A program made the position numbers and the translations under genes. Below the pieces are notes generated by a model, which was given only the letters and a program-made list of their open reading frames with translations, had not been told where the DNA came from and did no database searches. Below, in pieces: positions 1 to 12,000 of a DNA stretch of 64,000 nucleotides (the stretch's first letter is position 1; every line of letters starts with the position of its first letter). The DNA lies in assembly GCA_004764695.1 (NCBI GenBank), contig SMSO01000031.1, forward strand, positions 7,497,261-7,561,260. The letters run 5' to 3'. Origin of the DNA: Schizochytrium sp. TIO01. Its lineage: Eukaryota; Sar; Bigyra; Thraustochytrida; Thraustochytriidae.

Positions 1-32
<32 letters not shown>

Positions 33-60
33 ACATCGCCAACATCATCAACATCGTCAA
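1..60. repeat. (CAT)n trinucleotide microsatellite, degenerate at its right end
   Basis: About ten perfect CAT units start at base 1 and continue as interrupted CAT/CAA/CGT triplets to about 60. The array is cut by the window edge. Confidence 0.9.
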
Positions 61-199
61 CTATCCATCTGGAGCCATGGCCCACACGCAGAGCGCCGCC
101 GCCCAATGGCGAGTCGCGTTGGCCATTTGCCCTTCGTCGCCGTCTCTGTCCGCGTTGGAGCCGCGAAGAGGTTCGAAGGCCGTTCCTTCGTCTGCTGCA

Positions 200-316
200 T
201 TTCAAATTTCAAATTTCGAATTTCAAAAATTCAAATTCAAATTCAAATTCAAATTCAAATTCAAATTTCAAATTCAAATGTCGAATTTCAAACTTCAACT
301 TTCAAATTCAAATTCC
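200..316. repeat. (TTCAAA)n hexanucleotide array
   Basis: Tandem TTCAAA/AAATTC units, perfect at about 229-268 and imperfect on both sides. The repeat produces artificial KF/QI-rich open frames that should not be taken as genes. Confidence 0.9.
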
Positions 317-632
317 CAGAATCCTGCATCCAAGACTGGAAACCCGGAGCGTGCGGCCTTCGAGGCGCTCACAGGATGCCCCGAGGGCCTCCCAGGGGTG
401 CCTTGCGGCCTCGGCGGCCGCCCCGCGAGGGCGCTTTGGCGCTTTGGCGTCTCCGCGAGCTCGGTCAGGCCTGACCTCGCCCCTGCTGGCACTTGGCGCG
501 TGCCCCCCTTCTCTCTACATACATACGTTCGCTTCTGACTGACTGACTAGTCATGACATACATTCTTACATGTATCTATTACAGTACGCGTATATAGTAC
601 GCAGGCCTACGTAAGTAATTACGTATACGCAT

Positions 633-732
633 ATGTTTGTATGTATGTTTGTATGTATGTATGTATATATGTGTATTATGAGTCCGGATGTCTGTATGTA
701 TCTACGTATTTTTGTATAATGTATGTATGTAG
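633..732. repeat. Interrupted (TGTA)n tetranucleotide repeats
   Basis: Two runs of TGTA/TATG units, about 633-670 and 691-732, separated by unique sequence. Confidence 0.8.
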
Positions 733-1155
733 ATAATCTCTCTCTTTTGGCTGCCTGCTCGAGCGAGACCCTTGCCGCGAGGAGCGCCTGGGAGCACTGG
801 AGAGCACTCACGCAAGGCAGGCCACGGCGCAGTGCTGCTGCTGCTGCTGGCCTGCTGCCAGCCAGCCAGCCAGCAAGTTAGCAGTTAGCAAGTCAGCCTG
901 CGAGAGATTGAGTGAACGCGTTGTGGAGGACTTGAACTGATTGGAAATGCATTCTTTCCGTGGATGGGACCACGAGCGGCGAAACCTCTGGGCGGCGGTG
1001 GCGCGACTGGAAAGACGGAGGGGGGTACCTGGATGATGACGGTTGGGATCGTTCTGATGCTGACTGGCCGGCCTGGCCGGGGTGAACTTACCGTGGTGCT
1101 GCTGGGACACGAAGACCACTGCGCTCGATGGGTACGGAGAGGTGGGGTAGTCGCG

Positions 1156-1215
1156 GTTTGCTTTCTTGCTTTCTTTCTTGCTTTCTTTCTTTCTTTTTCT
1201 TTTTCTTTTTCTTTT
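1156..1215. repeat. (CTTT)n / (CTTTTT)n polypyrimidine microsatellite
   Basis: Plus-strand CTTT units change to CTTTTT units. The complement reads as a Lys/Arg-rich frame, which is a by-product of the repeat. Confidence 0.85.
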
Positions 1216-4200
1216 GTTCATAGCTTCTTTTGCTTTCAAGTTAAAAGTTTCTTTTGCTTGCAGTCTCTTGCTGTTGTTATTATGGCATTCAGCAGCAAAA
1301 GCAAAGCTACTGATGTAGAATAAACTAAAAATCTTTACTTGGATAAACTATAATTAAAGAATAACTTGAAGCACATTACTTTTCCTAGAGTAGTATTACA
1401 TTAACATGTTTTTATATCATATATATAACAGCAGAAGGACCGAAGCACCCGCTAAATTCTACGTAAGTAAGTACCTACAAATATTAAGGCAAATTCGTTT
1501 CCTGGCATTGCTGGAAAAACGTTTTCAAACTAGGGATTTTGTCATGTTCGTACTACCTAGCTAGGGATGACTGTACTTCTGCACTCTCCAGTGCAATCGT
1601 ATACAGGAAACCAAATCTTTTGTTATGGTAGATATACCTCCTACCAATACCTGCATTTAAACCTCCTGCTTCGAATTTCTGCTGGTAGTATGAGCATTTC
1701 CTTTAGTTTATTCTACAATTTAGGCCACAGCTGATGACAAAATACTATATAGACTTTATGTTTGAGTGTTGCTGAAGTACTTTTTTTTCTTTTTTAAATA
1801 ATGTAAAACATAAAATATTTAAAATTGAGTTTTATTATTACCCAGAATTAATTTCGTGTACCTTGTAAATATTATCTTTGATTTAAAGAATTTAAATAAA
1901 AGAAAACCTAGCTAGGGTTCTCTTCCATTTTTTTTCTTTAATTCTGCAAAACCGGTCCTACTACTAGAGGGTAGTCAATTATTTTTCTTCTGTACGGTAA
2001 TAGTAAGTGCCTATCAGGCTGCATTTTAAATTCGTTCTATTTATAACGAGCCATCAATCCTGTCATGTTGTATTTAAACATAAGTTTCTTTCATTTTTTC
2101 ATTTTTTTTAAAGCACCGAAATGTTTTTATGATTAAAGTTGAGTTTGAAATTTGTTAGAATGCCAGTAAGAAAGCGAAAAGGCTAACGCCAACACTGGCT
2201 ACGAAACACTCCAGCCATATCATTGGATAAAAGAGCTATCACTATATGGTATTGCCTAGATACCATATCGTTAGTGCAATCTTAAATATGATTCTAACAC
2301 AACACACGTAGAGAAATATCCGGATAAAGCGGTAACAGATATCGAGTACTGCTACGGCAATTTCTGTTCTAACCCCAATTTTACATTAGACAAGAACTGC
2401 AAAAATATCCATAGAAGACTACGTTTTTGTTCTGAACCAAGCCCAGTAATAAAGAAAATTATTATTATCGTTTACCGTGGCTAACTCTATTCATCCCTTC
2501 CCTATCATATGCTTCGAATTTCCCATAGGTGTATCGTTACAGGCCTGCCTTTATTGTCTCAACCACTTGAATGTGAATCTGCCACTCAAATATGTAATTT
2601 CACTTAACAAAGGTTATCACAATGGGGAAAAGCTGAGAGATGAGGTAATATAGAAACACCGATCAACAAAGGTAACACAGACAACCATAACCTTTCTAAC
2701 CTTTTCGAATCAGAGTGTTTTCAAAGCTGCGAACAAACACCATCGCCACCAGCATCAAAATAAAGAACGGCCCTCGCGTTAGTATAAGAGTATTATACAT
2801 CAAACATTTTACTTTATTCTTCATCATTATGCATATAGCGAGTCGAAGACACCCTCAACATCGAGGTTGTCTTTTATCCCCCCCCCCCCCCTCCCTCCAA
2901 ACTTCAACTTCTTCTCAAAATATAAATATCTACTAATACACTGCGCGTCAGGTAAGCTTTATTTCGAATCTATGTTACTCTATCTTTAGTTATTTTTGCA
3001 GAATATTTCTATGCGCGCACGTGTTGGTCTAGAGAAAACCTTGCAAGCTTTCTGTTGAAATTTATAGAAGCAAAACGATGTAAGGAAAACTTTCGTCCAA
3101 CGACTGCCGATCATACCCCGAGCGGTTGAGGAAAGTGCTATGTGAGTTGGTGTACTACAACTCCCACATATCCTACAGAACATGTGCAAGCTCTATTGCT
3201 CTGAAGCCATACTACGAAGTACCTCTCTCAAGGAAATAAACAGTTTTAGATTCTGAAAAGCTTAAGATAATGGTTTCTGTTAAATAATTCGCCTTTCTCT
3301 ATGCACAATGCTTCTATGAAGAGGTCTCATATTTAAAAGATTCTTAGCTGAAAATTCAAGTAGCTAGAAATGCTGAGCACTTGAACAACATTATAACCAA
3401 GCCTGATTCGCTGACTTTGATTAAAAAAAGTCATACTCAAAGAAATGGTTCAACTGTGACATTGATATGGTGTAAGATGCAATCTTGTCTAGTTTGCGGA
3501 TACCTGCAGCTGGCAAGAGAGTACATTTGACTGTAGTTCTAATACGGTGAAAGTATGCAATAATCACACCTTTAAGATTTGTTCTTTAAGCATTCAGTCA
3601 GCGTGAAGTTGTCTTGGATTTTCAAATATATTCCCATTCAGCACCATTATTCGACTTTAAACGCCCGAAAATGGGTTTACAATCAAACACAGTGAGCACT
3701 GTTAAAAAGAAAGTAGTAGTCATGGGCAACAAAGACTAATTTTAGAATGATCTCCATGATGAACTTTTCATTTCCTGTGCTATGATGATCTCAGAAAAAT
3801 TGAACTTAAAATGTATATTCATATCCTTACAAGGCTTACCACGCTAAGCCACAGACTGAGCATCATTTTGTAAATATAAAAAAATAAAAATAATATAATA
3901 AATACAGCTTATTTTATTATTTCCCCAAACTTTCTCTCTAGTTGGGATAAATTATGTATATCCCTATCTAGATGCTTAGTTTCTTCAATCGTGGTTCAAA
4001 GAAATCAATTGCTGCCAAAAGTTGCAGTCCCTACCAACTTGCCTACTAGCATGTATATTACTTCGGTGCTACTGAAATGCATTTCATTTTCTTGCTGCTT
4101 CTCTTTCTCAAGCGCCTGGCAGAGGCTTCTTTGGTTAATATATCAAGTCAAAGCAAACAAAGTACTTGATGAACTGGCCCAGTATTCCATTTCAAGTCAA

Positions 4201-4662
4201 TCATTAGAAATGATGTGATGACGAACCATTTCTGAAGCTTGCTTCTGAACGGACTTTCCTCCCATAGCGTGGAGTTCAGTCAGTACAAATTGGCCTGTCT
4301 ACTAAAGTTTAGTAATTACTGTAAGCTAGGGTACCTACTGCTTTGGAAGAACCACCGATGACCTGCCTGCCGGGGCTTTTTGTAGCTAGTAACTAAAGGG
4401 AGACGCTGCAAACCAGCTTTGCTTGTAGTTGCTCACAAAGCGCCACAAGCACGCACCACGCACAAGATCAACTGGCTAACCAATGGTAACGTCAAGAGCT
4501 GGAGGATAGCGTCCTCTGGGAGGAACACTTGGTGCTTGTGCTTCTCTTGTGCTGGTCGATGCATCTCTCGGTGAAGTTCACCGAGCAAAGAAAACAAAAC
4601 TTGAGAGCTTTTTCCTTTCTTTCTTTCATTTACACACAGGTTCTATTATTACCTTCATATAT

Positions 4663-4904
4663 ATACATACATACATACATACATACATACATACATACAT
4701 ACATACATACATACATACATACATACATACATACATACATACATACATACATACATACATACATACATACATACATACATACATACATACATACATACAT
4801 ACATACATACATACATACATACATACATACATACATACATACATACATACATACATACATACATACATACATACATACATACATACATACATACATACAT
4901 ACAT
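4663..4904. repeat. (ATAC)n microsatellite, about 60 perfect units
   Basis: An uninterrupted tetranucleotide array of about 242 bp. Because 4 is not a multiple of 3 and the unit contains no stop, all frames stay open and give spurious YIHT or MYVC polymers on the two strands. Confidence 0.97.
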
Positions 4905-5557
4905 GGCTTTTTACTACAAAAGAGCTATAGTAGCATTTTAGTGGCAGGTAGCAGTAGAAAGCAACTCGCTCTACCTCTTCTCCGTAGGCTTCAGAAACAG
5001 GGTCTTCTTGCTCCTCCTTTGACCTTTGAGAGGTGTAAAGAAGGTTGAGTGTAGCACCTACTTAGGTACCTGCCTACCTATACAGACTCTTGTAGACCAC
5101 GATTTATCATGGCAACATTTTCATGAACCGCCCCTCGGAATAAACAACTCAGTCTACTATATTTTCTAATTTTATTGTTTTTATTTCAACTTAATTTTAT
5201 TTATTTTAAAATTGAAAGTGCACTTGCGGTCTGTGAGCAGGAGGATCGTCTTTTTGAGCTGCAGTTGCTTTGGTTTTTGAACAAGCAGCTTTCCTCAAGC
5301 TGCTGTAGCTTTACTTATTGATAGCTGCCTCCCAAGTGACTCTGGCTGTTTACTCGCTCCTTATAAGCCAACCAGTAGTACGGGTACTCCAGCTAAATAA
5401 CTATGTGCTCAATCAGTCCTCCACGCCAAGAGGTCGATGCTGTTCTGTTCAAGTCGCGGCAGCCTGCTTTCAGCCTGCTTTCAGCCAGTCAAAAGTCGCC
5501 TTCCTTGGTCATTACTATTAGTAGAAATAATATGATTCTTAGCAACATAACACTAAT

Positions 5558-5605
5558 AGCAGTAGTAGTAGCAGTAGTAGCAGTAGTAGCAGTAGTAGCA
5601 GTAGT
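5558..5605. repeat. (AGTAGC)n / (AGT)n repeat
   Basis: Alternating AGT and AGC triplets, imperfect, in noncoding DNA. Confidence 0.85.
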
Positions 5606-8600
5606 TAATTTAAAACATATAAGCACTTCATAGATGGTTTACCATGTATGATTGAAAAGACGTGTTTTTTGTCTATTTAGGTAGATAGTACGTAGTTCTA
5701 TTTAAGGAATAGGAAGGCGACGAAGTGCGACCCACCCTAGACTTTTGTCTGAGCAAAGTATTAGCATAGAGGTACTTGGACTCACCTGGTCTGGCAGGCT
5801 TTTAAGTAATTGGACGGCTTCTTCAAGTTAGATGCAACAAGCAGGCTCGTGCAAGCTTGTGCCTTTCGTACTTGGTGATTTTGCAGAAAACTTACGCACA
5901 GCTCCTGCTGAAATACTTATTTGCAGCGCATGCCGGTAGCAAGAGGAACGAGCCACCGCATTATAGCAAAAATCACTCTCTGTGCTGTTGTCAGTTAGCA
6001 TATATGATAAGTAAATAGTAGGTAAGTACGAAGTTTATATTTTTATTTCTTTATTTTTAAATAAAGAAATATATTGTTAAAATTTGATTAATTGAACAAT
6101 TAAATATATATACATAGAAAGAGAGAGAACTATACTATTGTTGGGATGGAGCCAATCCTAGCTTCGTCAGGAATGGCAAAGGTCATCCCATGAAATAGGA
6201 TGCAGCACATGTCGTAAGCGGCATGATTGGAACCTCGAGTATGAGCTACTCGGTATTAAGTAATTTTTTTTAAGTGTGAGTAGAATTAAGGTTGTGTATA
6301 TTTTGGTGAACTGTGGAGCTGCGCAGATCTCCCCGGACCAGTGATGATTCTGCGGGGTAGCAAGAAATTAAAGCTGGTCAAAGCGTTAGATAACCTAAAG
6401 GCCATAGTGCCCTTACCATGGTTGACAACAACGTCGACGAGTCTCTCTAATTAATGGGAAACGACATGGAGTCGTGTGTGGAGAGTGGCGTACCTAGGAG
6501 TTCGCTGCCAAAAACCTGGGTTAGAGAGGTTAGATGTTGGTTTCGTAGTGATGGCAGGGTTAGAATGGAAAATAAGTCAGCGATTGTGACAACGAGTACC
6601 AAGGCATGGTTGGTTATTGCTGGCCAGTTCCAGACTTTAAAACAAAGCACCTATTTGGCAATAGCGTTTGCAACAGCATCAGCAGCAGCATCAACGGCAA
6701 TCAAGTACTCGAAAAGCACATTTTGGAGCATGGCTGTGGACGTTCTGGTTGATTATTTGTTAATGTAGGTCAATAAAGGAACCCTTTCCAAGGCACGGCA
6801 CAAAGAGTCACCTAAACTAAAGCAGAATAGAAGCCAAATAATTGATTGGTGTCACGATGGGGCATGCAGGTCATTTTAAGGATGAGGACTACTCGAAAGA
6901 GCCTTATCAATGTGGAAAGCCAGCATAATAAAGCTACGCGGTGCTACTAATGACAGTTGCCAATCACAGTTTAGGTTCCCTTCAGAATCTCGAAACACCC
7001 CCTCTAGCCACGAGAGGCAATCATCGACATTTTATTACTTGACAAATAAGAGGAGAAGCACTGACCTCGAAATTGGCTTTCGAAGCTGCCTTTGAAACAC
7101 AGAATTATAATATGTATTTAATAAATTAAAACTCCTTCGTTGATTTAATTTAAAAAAAATATTTTTAAAAACGTTTTGATTAAAAATCAGCATTAATTTA
7201 ATTTCAATCAGATTAAAGTTTCATACCATGAGTATATGAAGTAATGGCCTGCTTCTGGTTAGTAACTACCAAAACTCCTTGTACCAAATGATGGTTTGCG
7301 TCAGACTGATGCTCTTTGGACAGTGCCACCTCTAAGGTTTTGCTAAAATTGTCGGACCAGGCGTTCACTGTTGCGACCAAATTCGTGTTCTTTTGGCTTC
7401 TCAGTCATTTTCGTCCCTAGCAAAGGATAAACTCCAAGGTCGTCGGTGATAGACTTGCCCCAGTTCGATTGAAACATTTTTAATATTTTCCCTGCCTTAT
7501 ACCCTAAGTACTTATCTTCTATCATCATGATGATTGTGCGCGGGTGAGCTTTTAAGAAAGCTGGAAAAGTACCCAGTACAACAGTAGGTTGTTGATGCTT
7601 CCCTGGCAAGAATTTAAAACTTGGTGCGCCAACCTCAATTTGGAAGCAATGTAGCTAAACAATGAAGTGGTTCTGAAGAAAATATTCAATACCTCTCTCT
7701 GCCTTGAGCACGATATTTTGATAGTCACAGTAGCAGATTGAATGCATGGTAAATAATTGTGTAAGCCCATAATAGAACATAACAATGCTTTGTGATGGAT
7801 TATACTGCATGTTTGTCAAAGTTCCTTCTATGAATACTTCTATTTAGTATTTTAAAACCTCAATTGAGAACGTCTATATCATATCACAAAAGAGACAATC
7901 AAATTAATTTGACGATTTCGTGCTACACAGACACCTATCGTGTAATCTAAGACGTCTATTAACCCCTGAAATTCTTTTTTTTTTTTTTTAAACGTTGATT
8001 TTTTGAGTTCGATATGGGGGAGTTTTGTCTTGCTTCAAACGAGAGTGACAACATCAAGTTGAAACTCGATGACCTGAAATCCTCAAACCACAGTACTTAA
8101 TTCTCGCAATAATTAATTTTTTTGAATGGAAATATGCAAAAAACAATAAAATAAAAAATTATGGTTTGTTAGTATAAATAGTTGTCAACGCTGCAATTTA
8201 ATTGCGGAATTTTTGTCGGGCGATGAATAGAAAGTCAACTTGGTATGCAATTTCAGGACTTTCAACTAATTGTTAGGTTCTAAGACGAACCTTCTGAAGT
8301 ATTGAACTACAGGATAGTAACATAGTATTTATGAATACGTGAAAACTGAGATAATCTAATATATTAAATTCCATATCATGGGCCTTGTCAGTAGGTTAGC
8401 TTTTCATGTTGGACAAAGTAATAGACACAGAGTTTGGTTTATAATCATGATACTATGATTACAAGGTAAATTAATTAGTTGCAAAAACATTAAAAAAAAC
8501 GTACAAAAATAGCAAGGTCAGATTTAGCATAGGTGATGCAACACTATGTAGATTTGGTTTTCTGTAAGAGAGTAAACTACTTGAATAAGTCCGAAACTAA

Positions 8601-9020
8601 GAATACGATTGAGATTGGCGCAAAAAATACTCACAGAATTGATAGATATCTTTGATGGCTTTTGTGTTTTGCATTGTTAATACTGGAGAAACATTTGACC
8701 CAGATATATGTTTTACACGGTTTCCTTTCTATTTGACGGGCAGTTCTTATCATTGTTTCGGCATGCTCTAATATTGAAAGAACGATGATATTTGTACCGA
8801 GTTTATTCCATTTGATGATGTTGTTCTTGTTGTTCTTGTTGTTGTTAACCTTCAATTTCCAACATCGGAATCGCTTCAATTTATTGGAAAACATCAAGAT
8901 TTCTATGTAACACGTTCACTCCTAAAGGCGGACGTTCTGCAGTTTATGAATTTAAAAAAACTCTTCACTGTAAATAGAACGATGAATAAAATCATTTATG
9001 TTTACCCCCCAAAGTGGGTT

Positions 9021-9026
9021 TTTATT
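9021..9026 (-). terminator. Poly(A) signal of gene A
   Basis: AATAAA on the minus strand (TTTATT on plus) lies about 30 bases after the TGA of gene A. This is where a canonical eukaryotic cleavage signal would be expected. Confidence 0.6.
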
Positions 9027-9056
9027 GAGCGTGAGAGGAATATGAATATCAAATAT

Positions 9057-12000
9057 TCAAGAAAACGCAGCACCACCAGCATAATCGACCTTGTCCCAAA
9101 ACCTGAACCGATCGCTGTGCGCACTCATGTACTTTTTTATCTCACCGGGAAGATCTTTCGTTTTCATGGATTTCTCTACAAGGTCGCTTGGCAAAGAGAA
9201 TCGCTGCATCAAAGCTTCCTCGAGCGTATCTGAGGTACTGGATTCTGAGGTGAAGTGCAAGAAAACAGTGCGTGGTTCATCATTTTCTCGACGTAAACTG
9301 GTTGACTCCAGAAATGGCCCAAATTCACAATCTTGAAGCGAAAACCCATTGTCCATGATAAATACAAATGCAAAAATGCACCTCTGAAAGTACTCCTCAG
9401 CTTCTGCAATGGTCTCAGCCTTGAAAATCTCCATATCAAAACTGCCAAGTAACCCAGTGAGCACACCTGTTGCCTCCGAGTCCGCACGCTGAATAATAAG
9501 CGCTCGAGGCGTAACAGTGTGGATCCAGTGGGTGATTTCCAGCAGACGAGGTCTTTCATATGAATCCATGTATAGATCTTTTCGGTTGATTGCAAGCTCA
9601 AGCAAGGCAGGCTGTGCATAGTCATGGGAGAAAGAAGATCTCCGATTAACAACATTTGGGGAGGAATTAGACCTTTCTAACTGCGCGAAACCAAGAGCAA
9701 TCCACCTCAGTAAGGTCACTAGGTGGTACGCAGGTACACTCGATTGCATAGTGCCAAGTTGGAGTTGGTGAAAACAGCTGTACCATTCGTTGATAGCACG
9801 GGAATAACGACGATGAAATGCAAGGCTCATGCCATAGCATTTTGTGGTTAGAAAGAAGCGTTGATCGCCGGGCCCGTACTTAGAGGATTGAATTTCGAGA
9901 GCTCTTTGAAAAAGTTCTTCGGATTTCTCAGAGGGCGCTCCACTTAAGTCTAAAGCCTTCGCAAGGTGCACATAGGTCGCTCCAAGTTCCGCTGGACGGG
10001 ACTCAAGGCATTCTTGTAGTTTGACAGACTTGCGTAAGCTTTCTTCGGCAAGGATAACATCTTCATCTCGTTTTCGATTTGTCCACTTGCCGTCGAAAAT
10101 TGCCATATGCATGTTTATGAGAGTGCGCCCAAGTTGATAATGAGTAACATAAAGCTTCGGGTCCAGCATTTCCTCTCGAATCTTGATTGACTCCTGAAAG
10201 CTTGCAATTGCTTCATCAACCGCATCATCCTTGAAAAGGTCACCAAGCATGCGTCCTTTGGCTGTCAGGATATCACCAAGAATGTTTCTGAGATCCTGGT
10301 AGTCTGCTGTGCCTACACCTGTGTCTGTACCTGGGCCATTACTGTTTCGAGACTCCAGTCGCTCGCGGATTTTCTTGCTCATGACATCCATGAGTCTAAT
10401 ACCATCTCTATTAGCCCCTTTAATGGTGAAGATAGGTGCTAAGACAAACGTTGTCCTGGCGAGAGTAGGAAGATCCAGAAAACTCTCAAAATAGCTCAAA
10501 AATCTTTCTGGGTCCACATTTCCAGCTTTGTGAAGAAAAATGTACTCCTGAATCGGTTGAAGGATGAGTTGCATTACAGCAGCTCTAACCTTCGCATCGA
10601 TAGTCGTACCAATAGACAGGTTGTCAATTTCATGTGCTATGAATTTTGAGTCGGATTCTTTAGAGCATTGGCTTTGGTGCAAGCTGAGTCCTTCGACCAG
10701 TTTTGCTAGGTTTTGAACCACAGCGGAATCTGGCCCATCCCAATTGTTGAGGCGTTTGTTTATAGCAAGTTTTGCCTCATTGGGGATTGCTATGGAAAGA
10801 GATTTGTTGCTCTCTAAAGCCAAGGCAATCTCATACCAACACCATCTACGAGTTAGAACCTTCGGTTCGGAAAACCCGTCCATCACCACAATCACGCTGT
10901 CCCGAGTAGAGTTAATGATTTGCACAACTGTTTGGCGCAAAGCACGATCCTCATCACCCAGGGAACCAACTACAACGGCGTCTTTCTTACTTCTTCGATA
11001 TTGTGGAACCGCAAACAAATCTAGCCATAGGTACTTTTCATCTGGTGTTCGAGAGTGTTTCTTTTGAGGCTCTCCATCAATTGGAGCGAGGGCATTAACA
11101 AGATCCTTAAACTTCGTCTTCCAAGCATAACAAACGTAATCGGTGGCAGGGCCGAACCAAGTCCTGGGATCACTTTCTTCCTTTGTTTTTGCGCATGCGA
11201 GCAACTTCATTCGCAGGGTATTACCCTCATCTTTTTGTAAAATCTGTATCAAACTTTGGGATTCCGGCTCCTGTTGCTTGGGCTTACTGAGTTTCCAAAT
11301 AGTCCACTCGGGAATACGATCTTCTTCGTCATCATTTTCAGTTTGAGATAAAGCTCCGACAAGATCGTATTCATCAAGGGCCTCGAATTGAGGTGCATGC
11401 TGCTTGATAAAACGAGCAAAAAGTCTAAGAAAATCTATGCTAACACCGAAATGAACTTTGCTCTTACCGTTTGGGGATTTTGAGGCAAGTTGAAGGTTGT
11501 TAGAAGCTTCGTCATGACAGGACCCAACCTCACTACCAATCTCTTCTTTTTCGGTCTCACATTGTAGCAAATCATGATGGACTAGCGCTGGTGCTTGTGG
11601 ATCTCCGCTCGATGTGTCTGCACCATACCGTAGTGCACTAAATACATGTTGCATCAGAAGAACAATTTTTTCCCACATAAAAACAAGGATCTGTGCCGCA
11701 CTTGTCAAAAACAAAACATCACACAGATCAGAAAATGAACTTCGCTGAGTTCTTTTGTAGGACTGATTGTTGCTTGATGGGTTGTTAGCATCGCTTGCTT
11801 TTCGCTTTCTCCCAGGGGCCGGGCTATCTTGCCCATCTTTCTTTGAGTTTCGCTTTTCACCGCGAGGTTTCTTCTTCACCTTATTAAGGGTTTCCAGTGC
11901 CAACTCTTCGTTTGTAATCTTCACATGCCTGTATTCATATAGAATTGCTGCGCACCATCTCGCAAAGAGAAGTAGTAAAGCCTCGTGTAACACAGCACAT

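Larger units (their letters stand above)
1..1320. other. GC-rich, repeat-dense left end without a supported gene
   Basis: This stretch is clearly more GC-rich than the rest of the intergenic DNA, mainly at about 330-500 and 760-1150. It begins inside a CAT trinucleotide run. Several short frames are open on both strands, but they run through simple repeats or show no recognisable protein. The sequence TTTGCTTGCAG near 1252-1262, preceded by pyrimidine-rich DNA, resembles a 3' splice site. An untranslated first exon or promoter region of a gene outside the window is possible but not shown. Confidence 0.4.
1321..9056. other. AT-rich intergenic region with no supported gene
   Basis: Open frames here are short, low-complexity or unlike coding DNA. 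Besides microsatellites I see a moderately GC-rich, non-repetitive patch at about 6130-6650. It contains short inverted repeats such as CGAGT...ACTCG near 6237-6252 and may derive from an old repeat or structured RNA. No protein family is recognisable in any frame. Confidence 0.5.

Noticed and set aside
808-1239. Lys/Arg-rich minus-strand frame
   Set aside because: The basic stretch is the complement of a CTTT microsatellite and the rest has no recognisable content.
4663-4904. CRISPR-like regular array
   Set aside because: Perfect tetranucleotide tandem repeats with no spacers, in a eukaryotic context.
4529-4941. Long open frames on both strands across the ATAC array
   Set aside because: They exist only because the ATAC repeat contains no stop codon in any frame; the translated polymers are not proteins.
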